In this document: positions 1-5,061 of the stretch, one piece after another
Numbering within the stretch: the first letter of the stretch is position 1
Layout of the letters: every line of letters starts with the position of its first letter
Assembly (NCBI GenBank): GCA_003695455.1
Contig: RFJF01000830.1
Span: forward strand, 1 to 8,476
Origin: Chloroflexota bacterium
GTDB taxonomy: Bacteria > Chloroflexota > Anaerolineae > 4572-78 > J111
Reading direction: 5' to 3'
DNA length: 8,476 nucleotides
Notes under the pieces: model-generated
What the model was told of the DNA's origin: nothing
Seen by the model: only the letters and a program-made list of their open reading frames with translations
Databases searched by the model: none
Translations under genes and position numbers: made by a program

Positions 1-591
1 GTTGAACACCGTTTCGTTGGTCAGGTAGCCCGCCTCGGCCAGCCCCTCGATGGGCAGGTGCATGGGGCGCGCGCCGGTGGCGATGACCGCTTTTTTGAAA
101 CGCAGGGTCTGCCCTCCAACCTCCAGCGTGCCGGGGCCGGTAAAGCGCCCCTCGCCCAAATAAACATCAATTCCCAACTCGCGGAAACGCGCCGCCGAAT
201 CGTGGCTGCTGAGGCCGGCCCGCACGCGCCGCATCCGGGCCATCACCGCGCCAAAATCAACCTGCACCCCATCTGGCACACAGATGCCGTACTGCGCGGC
301 AGCGCGAACATCGGCCACAGCCCGCGCCGAGCGAATGACGGTTTTTGAGGGCACGCAGCCCACATTCAAGCAATCGCCGCCCAGCAGGTGACGCTCAACC
401 AGGGCCACTTTGGCTCCCACGCCGGCCGATGCCGCCGCGGCCATCAGCCCGGCAGAACCACCGCCGATAACGAGCATGTGGTATCGTCCGGCGGGCCGGG
501 GGTTTTGCCAATCGGCAGGATGCACATTTGAAACCAGTTGGGTGTTGTATTCATCGGTGGGCAGAACTTGCGCGGGCGGTTGGGTAATCAT
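1..591 (-). CDS. FAD-dependent pyridine nucleotide-disulfide oxidoreductase, mercuric-reductase-like (N-terminal 197 aa; partial)
   Basis: I translated this from the reverse strand; the frame is open from ATG at 591-589 to base 1, so the C-terminal part is outside the window. A dinucleotide-binding motif GGGSAG lies at residues 43-48, an acidic residue suited to FAD ribose at E66, and the redox-active disulfide motif CLNVGC at residues 74-79, followed by VPSKT. ATGARP at 171-176 is the second conserved FAD-domain motif. This is the lipoamide dehydrogenase / glutathione reductase / MerA family: NAD(P)H electrons pass through FAD to the disulfide. An N-terminal extension of about 38 residues is not a metal-binding NmerA domain (no CxxC). 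The start is supported by AGGAG 7 nt upstream. It lies 63 bp after a TVP38 membrane-protein gene on the same strand; the two domains are fused in some bacteria. The C-terminal Cys pair that would mark a true mercuric reductase is not in view, and no mer genes are visible, so I do not assign mercury reduction. Confidence 0.93.
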   Translation of the reverse strand, partial: MITQPPAQVLPTDEYNTQLVSNVHPADWQNPRPAGRYHMLVIGGGSAGLMAAAASAGVGAKVALVERHLLGGDCLNVGCVPSKTVIRSARAVADVRAAAQYGICVPDGVQVDFGAVMARMRRVRAGLSSHDSAARFRELGIDVYLGEGRFTGPGTLEVGGQTLRFKKAVIATGARPMHLPIEGLAEAGYLTNETVFN

Positions 592-653
592 TGGCTGGCT
601 CCTGTCAAAAGAGTTTGTAGGGTTGATGAAGTTTGTGGAGTGAGGCGAGTTTG

Positions 654-688
654 TTCATTGTTCGTTGGTAATTGGTAATTGTTCGCGC
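654..688. repeat. Heptamer micro-array across the 3' end of the TVP38 gene
   Basis: Five units in 7-nt register on the plus strand: TTCATTG (654), TTCGTTG (661), GTAATTG (668), GTAATTG (675), TTCGCGC (682). On the coding (minus) strand they encode the terminal residues QLPITNEQ and contain the TGA stop. Just beyond, GTTTGT occurs at 613, 631 and 649, exactly 18 nt apart. Confidence 0.6.
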
Positions 689-1437
689 CGTTTGAAGATA
701 CGTGAGATGGCAATACTGACCACAAAAATCAGCACCCCAAAACCGAGTACCCACGGATTGAATTCCGGAAGCCGGCCGGCGGCCAATTCGGCGGCATCAA
801 CGGATGCGCCAAACGAGACAAACGCCACAGTGCCGGGAATGGAACCGAGCGCGGTTGCCAGAATAAAAGGCCAGTAGCGGATACGCAAAATTCCGGCCAG
901 GTAATTAACCAAATCATACGGCAAAAAGATGAAGCGCATAATCATAATGGTTTCAAAGCTGTTGCTGCGCATCCGGCCGGCGTACTTCTGCACAATCGAG
1001 GCGCTGGCGGCGTCATCCTCTTTAATCAGCCCTTTGCCAAAATAGCGGCCAATCCCGTAGGCAATTGAGGCCGAGGTATTACTGCCAATCACCGTCAGCA
1101 GCACGGCGTAGGCCACGCCCAACGGCGAGCCGCCCGCCCCGAACACCGCCCCGCCGGCCACCGTAATCACCACCGCCGAAAAGAAAAACAGCGGCCGCAC
1201 GGCGTAAATCAAAATGTAGAGCAGCGGCCCCCACGGCGAATTGAGCAGGTTGATAATTTGCACAAACGCCGCCGACGGCGTCAGATTGTTGGCGGCGTAG
1301 TACCAGCCGTAGCCGCCCAGCAGCAGCGCCCACAGTGCTGCCGCCAGCAACTTTTGCCAGTGGCGCACCCAAAACGAGGGCGCGGATTGGGGTTCCAGCG
1401 GGAGCGGGTTGGGTTTTGGAATGGAGTGGATAGACAT
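655..1437 (-). CDS. TVP38/TMEM64 family (VTT domain) integral membrane protein
   Basis: The 260-residue product is strongly hydrophobic. A cytoplasmic Pro-rich N-terminus is followed by a membrane segment near residues 29-48, then the VTT core: a hydrophobic block RPLFFFSAVVITVAGG (about 82-97), GSNTSASIAYGIGRYFG (about 118-134), an amphipathic linker, MRFIFLPYDLVNYLAGI (about 167-183), and ATALGSIPGTVAFVSFG (about 194-210), ending with a final membrane helix and a basic tail. The Arg before F..LP.D..NY.AG and the G.IPG turn are typical of TVP38/TMEM64/DedA-related proteins, which are linked to lipid scrambling or transport; the bacterial substrate is usually unknown. An upstream in-frame ATG at 1485 exists, but the start at 1437 is preferred: GAGGA lies about 7 nt before it, and a candidate extended -10 overlaps the longer version. 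The gene probably shares a transcript with the downstream flavoprotein. Its last codons and stop lie in a heptamer micro-repeat. Confidence 0.9.
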   Translation of the reverse strand: MSIHSIPKPNPLPLEPQSAPSFWVRHWQKLLAAALWALLLGGYGWYYAANNLTPSAAFVQIINLLNSPWGPLLYILIYAVRPLFFFSAVVITVAGGAVFGAGGSPLGVAYAVLLTVIGSNTSASIAYGIGRYFGKGLIKEDDAASASIVQKYAGRMRSNSFETIMIMRFIFLPYDLVNYLAGILRIRYWPFILATALGSIPGTVAFVSFGASVDAAELAAGRLPEFNPWVLGFGVLIFVVSIAISRIFKRREQLPITNEQ

Positions 1438-1473
1438 ACGTTTTCCTCGGGTCATTTTGTTCAAACAGCCCTC

Positions 1474-1504
1474 ACTATAGCACAATATCGGTCAAGTTCT
1501 GTAA
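1474..1504 (-). promoter_or_regulatory. Candidate sigma70 promoter of the TVP38-flavoprotein pair
   Basis: On the minus strand, TATAGT (1479-1474) is preceded by TGC, giving an extended -10 (TGnTATAGT). A weak -35, TTACAG (1504-1499), is 19 bp upstream, which is longer than ideal. The predicted transcript would start near 1467 and leave a leader of about 30 nt before the ATG at 1437. A TTGACC at 1495-1490 is too close to this -10 to be its partner. Moderate to low certainty: this is motif matching only. Confidence 0.35.
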
Positions 1505-1714
1505 GATGGCTCACGGAACAGGGTAGCAGAGGTGCAACAGGGATGCAAGGGCAAGGGGTGGTACAGAGGTAAATGAAATGTCACTGCAGTGGCCCAACCC
1601 AAAGCAGTCTCCGTGCCCGCCACCGCGGAGATTGCTTCGCTGTTGGCTTGTAATGACGCCCTCCATCACATACGGTTGAGCCGCAACCTGCGGGCTAAAG
1701 TTGGTGGGCCAAAA
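1486..1714. other. Non-coding gap with degenerate palindromic repeat remnants
   Basis: No convincing gene lies in this 229-bp gap between two minus-strand genes. It contains a purine-rich stretch (about 1513-1575), a perfect 10-bp palindrome CACTGCAGTG (1582-1591), an inverted pair TCTCCG / CGGAGA (1608-1613 and 1626-1631), and a segment at 1625-1657 (GGAGATTGCTTCGC... followed by TAATGAC). That segment resembles a decayed version of a widespread intergenic repeat phrase, GGAGATTGCTTCGC...CGCAATGAC. A hairpin at 1678-1695 follows the upstream gene's stop. Confidence 0.4.
1678..1695 (-). terminator. Possible terminator-like hairpin after the exported-protein gene
   Basis: Read on the minus strand, AGCCCGCA and TGCGGCT flank a 3-nt GGT loop with one bulged base, 19 nt after the stop codon at 1715. 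No T-run follows, so it is not a canonical intrinsic terminator. It could protect the 3' end, or be a chance palindrome in GC-rich DNA. Confidence 0.25.
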
Positions 1715-2353
1715 TTACTGTGCGCCGGTAACGCCCAGCGTTACCAGATTTTTGCCACCTTCGCCGCCGCCCGTATCTACCGAGAGGAATGCCAGTTGGC
1801 CGGGGTTGTCTCCCTGCCAGGCATTGATTACCTCTTCCTGAATTAACGCCGGGTACGTCTTCCACCCCTGCCCCGTAAAGTAATTATTGTACATTTTATT
1901 CAGTTCATCGGCGCTCATGGCAGTGGAATAAGTGGTGAAACCACCCACGCTGACGCAACCGGTCACATCGTTGGGCATGGGCACGGTGGGATTTTCGCAA
2001 CCAAACGAGAACGGCTCGTCACCGCCTTCCTCAATGTGCTCCTGAATGGCCCCCAAAATATCACCGGCCAATTCCTCCGCCTCTCCGGCGGGCACAGCAT
2101 CTGCCGAACCCGACTCTTCCGCAGCCCCAACGGATTCACCCGATGACTCCGCCGACTCGCCCGCGGGTGTAGGGGTTGGCGTAGCCAACGCCTCCTGAAT
2201 TTGCTGCAACTCCTCAATATTTACGCCGGCCGATTCTTCAACAATATCTGCCACATTACCGGCCAGCATCTCCTGAATTTGCGACGTACCAAACCCGCAA
2301 CAACAAATGGCTGTAGAACCAACTAATCCCCAAACAAGAAGAATGGACTTCAT
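1715..2353 (-). CDS. Hypothetical exported Cys/Glu-rich protein, possible lipoprotein (212 aa)
   Basis: I do not recognise a named family. The start ATG at 2353 has a strong GGGAGG ribosome-binding site 7 nt upstream. Residues 1-20 form a signal-like hydrophobic segment (K2, then ILLVWGLVGSTAI) ending in three consecutive cysteines (17-19). This suggests lipid attachment, but none of the three has a canonical lipobox in front of it. A linker at about residues 57-100 contains TPTPTP and many Ser, Ala and Glu residues, typical of a flexible secreted spacer. The C-terminal domain (about 112-212) has C119 and C133, which could form a disulfide, then SADELNKMYNNYFTGQGWKTY (Tyr/Phe-x2-GW pattern). 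That pattern is seen in small extracytoplasmic domains of bacterial lipoproteins, where a helix leads to a GW turn and a beta strand. Transcribed divergently from the GntR regulator; a functional link to it is not shown. Function unknown. Confidence 0.8.
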   Translation of the reverse strand: MKSILLVWGLVGSTAICCCGFGTSQIQEMLAGNVADIVEESAGVNIEELQQIQEALATPTPTPAGESAESSGESVGAAEESGSADAVPAGEAEELAGDILGAIQEHIEEGGDEPFSFGCENPTVPMPNDVTGCVSVGGFTTYSTAMSADELNKMYNNYFTGQGWKTYPALIQEEVINAWQGDNPGQLAFLSVDTGGGEGGKNLVTLGVTGAQ

Positions 2354-2404
2354 TTTCTAACCTCCCATTTTGAAATGAAAAATAAGCCAACAACTGTCCT
2401 TTCA

Positions 2405-2432
2405 TTATTACACTTTACGGCTGCTAATTCAA
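2405..2432 (-). promoter_or_regulatory. Candidate sigma70 promoter of the exported-protein gene
   Basis: On the minus strand TTGAAT (2432-2427) and TAATAA (2410-2405) are separated by 16 bp, about 50 bp before the ATG at 2353 and ahead of its strong ribosome-binding site. It lies back to back with the plus-strand regulator promoter; the two -35 elements are only 8 bp apart, so binding events may interfere. Confidence 0.45.
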
Positions 2433-2440
2433 GATTCAGC

Positions 2441-2469
2441 TTGACTCACTGTCAATTCGGGTGTAAAAT
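2441..2469 (+). promoter_or_regulatory. Strong sigma70-like promoter of the GntR-led operon
   Basis: TTGACT (2441-2446) and TAAAAT (2464-2469) are separated by exactly 17 bp. This is the best promoter match I noticed in the window. Transcription should begin near 2476, so the leader up to the GntR start (2521) contains two palindromes that could be repressor sites. I found no comparable promoter in the later gaps, consistent with this driving the downstream genes. Confidence 0.65.
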
Positions 2470-2477
2470 AGGTTCAA

Positions 2478-2511
2478 GTTGTCCAACAACCATACAACCA
2501 TACGTATATGG
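2478..2511. promoter_or_regulatory. Putative operator: two palindromes between promoter and regulator start
   Basis: GTTGT-CCA-ACAAC (2478-2490) is a perfect 5-bp inverted repeat. CCATA-CGTA-TATGG (2498-2511) is a second one, with an offset ATACGTAT core. A tandem 8-mer CAACCATA (2487-2494 and 2495-2502) bridges them. GntR-family dimers bind short palindromes and commonly repress their own gene from a site just downstream of the promoter, so this is a reasonable autoregulatory operator. The ligand and true site are unknown. Confidence 0.4.
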
Positions 2512-2520
2512 ACAAAAATA

Positions 2521-3255
2521 ATGATCAGACGCGCCCCATCTCTCACCGAACAAGCCAAATCACTCATCAAACAACGGATACTCAACGCCGAGTTTGACGA
2601 AGGCCGCATTCCCTCAGAAACAGACCTGGCGCAGGAACTGGGCGTAAGCCGCACCACCATCCGCGACGCGCTCAGCCGGCTGGAACTGGAAGGCACCGTC
2701 ATGCGCCGGCAAGGCGCCGGAACCTTTGTAAATGAAGCCAGCCTGCAAATTCACACCCGGCTGGAAGAAATCTGGTACTACGAAGCCATGCTGCAAGCCC
2801 ACGGCTACACCCCTTCCAACCGCATCATCGGCGTGGAGCAGCAACCTGCCGGCGATGAACTGGCCGCCGACCTCAATCTCTCCCCCGGCGCCGAGGTGCT
2901 CATTGTCAAAAAACTGTTTCTGGCCGATGGCGAGCCGATGATTTTTACCGTGAATCACATTCCCGTCCAACTTATCACCGGCCCCTACACCAATACCGAC
3001 TTTGAACAACCCATTGACCACTTTCTGGCTGCTGCCTGCCAGCAGGAACTGACCCACTACCTCAGCGAAATTGTGCCGCTGGTGGCTCCGGACTGGCTGG
3101 CCGGCCTGCTCAATTTGCCGCAGGAAAAAAACGCGCTCATCTCGTTTGAGGAAATTGGCTACAACCAGAACAATGAGCCAATTTTAAAGGCTCGTTCCTG
3201 TTTCAGAGATGATTTGCTGCGCCTGCGGCTTATCCGCCGCAACAGCGTGCTGTAA
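2521..3255 (+). CDS. GntR family transcriptional regulator, HutC/UTRA type
   Basis: The 244-residue protein has an N-terminal winged helix-turn-helix (about 7-71): a helix SLTEQAKSLIKQRI, then PSETDLAQELGVSRTTIRDA (31-50) as the helix-turn-helix, then RRQGAGTFV (62-70) as the wing, matching the GntR signature. The remainder (about 90-240) fits a UTRA ligand-binding domain, including GAEVLIVKKLFLADGEPM and the late FEEIGYNQNNEPILKARS segment. HutC-type regulators usually repress nearby catabolic genes until a small pathway molecule binds UTRA. The gene opens a same-strand cluster of amidohydrolase, carbamoyltransferase and carbamate kinase, so it probably senses that pathway's substrate or an intermediate. 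I chose the ATG at 2521; a TTG at 2479 in frame is at the predicted transcript start and overlaps the putative operator. The ribosome-binding site is weak (GGA 8 nt upstream), so translation may be modest. Confidence 0.9.
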   Translation: MIRRAPSLTEQAKSLIKQRILNAEFDEGRIPSETDLAQELGVSRTTIRDALSRLELEGTVMRRQGAGTFVNEASLQIHTRLEEIWYYEAMLQAHGYTPSNRIIGVEQQPAGDELAADLNLSPGAEVLIVKKLFLADGEPMIFTVNHIPVQLITGPYTNTDFEQPIDHFLAAACQQELTHYLSEIVPLVAPDWLAGLLNLPQEKNALISFEEIGYNQNNEPILKARSCFRDDLLRLRLIRRNSVL

Positions 3256-3267
3256 CACGGGTTGGGC

Positions 3268-3315
3268 GCGGTGTGTTCCGTTTGCCAAATCAGACAGGTA
3301 AACGGAACACACCGC
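3268..3315 (+). other. Perfect 16-bp inverted repeat / RNA hairpin between regulator and hydrolase genes
   Basis: Left arm GCGGTGTGTTCCGTTT (3268-3283) and right arm AAACGGAACACACCGC (3300-3315) are perfect complements around a 16-nt spacer. It begins 12 nt after the GntR stop and ends 45 nt before the hydrolase ATG. No T-run follows (the sequence is A-rich), so it is not a standard intrinsic terminator. It could be a partial terminator, an mRNA-stabilising or RNase III-cleaved hairpin setting different levels for regulator and enzymes, or a DNA-binding palindrome. Confidence 0.75.
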
Positions 3316-3360
3316 ACGCAAAACGCAAAATCAAATCGGTCTACGGAGGAATCAAAACAA

Positions 3361-4572
3361 ATGACAGACCAAATGTTGGCACAAAAAATTCATAACGAAG
3401 TTGAAGCCCGCCGCGATGACATCATCAAATTTCTGCACGAAATTGTAGCCATCCCCAGTATGGACAGCCAGTTGGGCGAGGTGGGCAAACGCATTGCCGC
3501 CGAAATGAACAAGCTCGGCTTTGATGAGGTCCGGTTTGACAAAATGGGCAACATTCTGGGCCGCATGGGCAACGGCAGCAAAGTGATGGTGTACGACAGC
3601 CACGTTGACACCGTGGGCATCGGCGACCCGGACAGTTGGGAATGGGACCCATTTGAGGGCAAAATCGAAGACGGCCGCTTTTACGCCCGCGGCGCCTGCG
3701 ATGAAAAAGGCTCCACGCCCGGCATGATTTACGGCATTGCACTGGCGCGCAAACTGGGGCTAATGGATGATTTTACCATTTGGTATTTTGGCAACATGGA
3801 AGAATGGTGCGACGGCATTGCCCCCAACACCTTTGTTGAGGTAGACCCCGGCATTCGGCCCGATTACGTGGTTATTGGCGAGCCGACCAAAATGAAAGTC
3901 TATCGCGGGCACAAGGGCCGGCTGGAAATGAAAATTGTAGCCAAAGGCAAAAGCGCCCACGCCGCCAGCAATCACCTGGGCGATAACGCCATCTACAAAA
4001 TGCTGCCCATCATCGAGGCCATCAGCAAACTGGAGCCGGAGCTGGGCGACCACGAATTTTTGGGCCACGGCAAAATCACCGTCAGCGATATGGAGGTCAA
4101 AACCCCCAGTATTAACGCCGTGCCAGATGAATGCACCATTTACATTGACCGCCGCATGACCTTTGGCGAAACCAAAGAAGGCGTGATGGCCCAAATTGAA
4201 GCGCTCATCCCTGCAGAACACAAAGACAGCATCAAACTGGAAGAACTGTTTTACGATGAACCCAGCTACACCGGCTTTGTTTTTCCGGTTGATAAATACT
4301 TCCCGGCCTGGGCCTACGAAGAAGACCATCCGCTGGTCAAAGCCGGGCAGGCCACCCGCGACGCCATTGGCTACACCCACGAACCCGCCGGCAAGTGGAA
4401 CTTTTCCACCAACGGCATTTACTGGGCCGGCAAAGCCAAAATTGCCGCCATCGGCTTTGGCCCCGGCGAGGAAGAAACCGCTCACACCAACGAAGATTCG
4501 GTGATTCTGGATGACGTGGTCAAAGCCACCGAATTCTACGCCCTGCTGCCGGCGATGATTGAGAAAGGCTAA
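3361..4572 (+). CDS. ygeY: M20 family zinc amidohydrolase, YgeY-like (selenium-metabolism-linked hydrolase type)
   Basis: The 403-residue protein carries the M20 metallopeptidase/deacylase signature: SHVDTV with H81 and D83; RGACDEKG with bridging ligand D114; MEEWCDG with catalytic E147 and ligand E148; GEPT with E174 in the ligand position; and AHTNEDS with H375. The segment VYRGHKGRLEMKI (about 180-192) leads into the dimerisation domain (about 185-295) and closely recalls YgeY. M20 enzymes hydrolyse amide or carbamoyl bonds of small amino-acid derivatives using two metal ions. YgeY homologues cluster with ygeW, ygeX and yqeA in E. coli and other anaerobes, a set linked to anaerobic purine/ureide breakdown. 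Here it precedes the carbamoyltransferase and kinase, as expected. The start ATG at 3361 follows GGAGG by about 11 nt; an alternative ATG is at 3373. In-frame codons upstream lie in the hairpin and are not needed. The stop codon is part of a GGCTAA repeat unit bordering the next cassette. The exact substrate is not provable here; a generic succinyl-diaminopimelate-desuccinylase or ArgE label would be less specific. Confidence 0.88.
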   Translation: MTDQMLAQKIHNEVEARRDDIIKFLHEIVAIPSMDSQLGEVGKRIAAEMNKLGFDEVRFDKMGNILGRMGNGSKVMVYDSHVDTVGIGDPDSWEWDPFEGKIEDGRFYARGACDEKGSTPGMIYGIALARKLGLMDDFTIWYFGNMEEWCDGIAPNTFVEVDPGIRPDYVVIGEPTKMKVYRGHKGRLEMKIVAKGKSAHAASNHLGDNAIYKMLPIIEAISKLEPELGDHEFLGHGKITVSDMEVKTPSINAVPDECTIYIDRRMTFGETKEGVMAQIEALIPAEHKDSIKLEELFYDEPSYTGFVFPVDKYFPAWAYEEDHPLVKAGQATRDAIGYTHEPAGKWNFSTNGIYWAGKAKIAAIGFGPGEEETAHTNEDSVILDDVVKATEFYALLPAMIEKG

Positions 4573-5041
4573 GGCGCAGGCTAAGCCTCAGCCTTCTGGA
4601 GAGAATTGTGGCTTACAAAGACTTCACCGATATGCCCGTGTGGCAATTGGCGTTTAAACTGACGCTGGAAATTTACAAAGTAACCAAACAATTTCCATCC
4701 GATGAACGCTTTGGCCTTATCTCTGATATGCGACGGGCGGCCAATTCAATTGCGCACAACATCGCCGAGGGCTTTGGACGATTTGAAGCAAAAGACAAAA
4801 CTCGCTTTTACAAAATTTCCAGAGGCAGCGCCTACGAACTCATGAGCCAACTCATGGTTTCTCACGCTCTGAACTACCTCAATGAAGATTATCAAAATAC
4901 ACTTCTGCAAGATTGCAGGAATATTATCACCAACTTAAACCCAATAATTAAAACCCTGGAACAACGCGGAGGCAAAAAATCTTAGCCTCGGCCTTAACCT
5001 TAACCTTAGCCTTAGCCTTAAGGTTAGCCTCCGCCTAAGCC
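4567..5041. mobile_element. Putative small cassette with inverted GGCTAA-type ends carrying a four-helix-bundle gene
   Basis: The left end GGCTAAGGCGCAGGCTAA (4567-4584) and the reverse complement of the right end (5024-5041) match at 16 of 18 positions. Between them is only the four-helix-bundle gene. An inner direct repeat, GCCTCAGCCTT (4585-4595) and GCCTCGGCCTT (4985-4995), hugs the gene. The interior is visibly AT-richer than the genes on either side, and it separates two genes (hydrolase, carbamoyltransferase) that belong together. I see no clear target-site duplication and no transposase, so movement would need outside help. It could instead be a repeat-rich spacer that acquired symmetric ends by chance or by repeat expansion. 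Confidence 0.5.
4608..4985 (+). CDS. Four-helix-bundle protein, 23S rRNA intervening-sequence (IVS) family
   Basis: The 125-residue product matches the pattern of the small IVS / S23 family: DMPVWQLAFKLTLEIYKVT as helix 1, FPSDERFGLISDMRRAANSI leading into helix 2, the hallmark AHNIAEGFGRF (about 48-58), helix 3 with SRGSAYELMSQLMVSHALNYL, and a C-terminal helix ending in a basic tail. Family members form four-helix bundles that assemble into rings with a basic surface; some sit within 23S rRNA intervening sequences, and the related Avd protein serves in diversity-generating retroelements. The biochemical role of free-standing copies is unknown. The start is GTG at 4608 with GGAGA about 5 nt upstream; the TAG stop lies inside the first TTAGCC unit of the 3' array. 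It lies between ygeY- and ygeW-like genes without an obvious pathway role, in AT-richer DNA flanked by repeats, so I read it as an inserted selfish or accessory gene. No reverse transcriptase or variable repeat is visible. Confidence 0.9.
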   Translation: MAYKDFTDMPVWQLAFKLTLEIYKVTKQFPSDERFGLISDMRRAANSIAHNIAEGFGRFEAKDKTRFYKISRGSAYELMSQLMVSHALNYLNEDYQNTLLQDCRNIITNLNPIIKTLEQRGGKKS

Positions 5042-5047
5042 TAAACA
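4982..5047. repeat. Telomere-like hexamer array, consensus TTAGCC (11 units in register)
   Basis: From 4982 the sequence can be cut every six bases: four TTAGCC (4982, 5006, 5012, 5024), two TTAACC (4994, 5000), and variants TCGGCC (4988), TTAAGG (5018), TCCGCC (5030), TAAGCC (5036) and TAAACA (5042). The first unit holds the stop codon of the four-helix-bundle gene, and the last runs into the AAGGAG ribosome-binding site of the carbamoyltransferase. Related units in the opposite orientation (GGCTAA 4567, GGCGCA 4573, GGCTAA 4579) border the gene on the left. AACCTTAA (4996-5003) and TTAAGGTT (5018-5025) can pair as a local hairpin. Confidence 0.8.
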
Positions 5048-5061
5048 AAGGAGACACAACA

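Noticed and set aside
58..348. Plus-strand open frame near the left edge
   Set aside because: It is antisense to the flavoprotein, whose FAD and CxxxxC motifs are unmistakable on the minus strand.
1438..1485. Longer TVP38 protein starting at 1485
   Set aside because: A better ribosome-binding site precedes 1437, and the -10 candidate at 1474-1479 overlaps the extension.
2479..2520. Upstream TTG start for the GntR regulator
   Set aside because: It lies at the predicted transcript start and in the palindromes, and adds 14 residues ahead of the normal GntR N-terminus. ATG 2521 fits the family.
3262..3360. N-terminal extension of the M20 hydrolase by 33 codons
   Set aside because: It would translate through the perfect hairpin. 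The GGAGG site near 3345 serves the ATG at 3361.
3760..4485. Minus-strand open frame inside the hydrolase gene
   Set aside because: Complete M20 zinc-ligand motifs on the plus strand show the real gene. The shadow has low-complexity Gly/Phe/Val composition.
4608..4985. Diversity-generating retroelement (the four-helix-bundle protein as Avd)
   Set aside because: No reverse transcriptase, template repeat or variable repeat is present in the window. The protein is a general IVS-family member.
4567..5041. 23S rRNA intervening sequence proper
   Set aside because: Flanking DNA is protein-coding on both sides; no rRNA sequence is present.
4982..5047. CRISPR array
   Set aside because: Units are 6 nt with no spacers, so this is a tandem microsatellite and not a repeat-spacer array.
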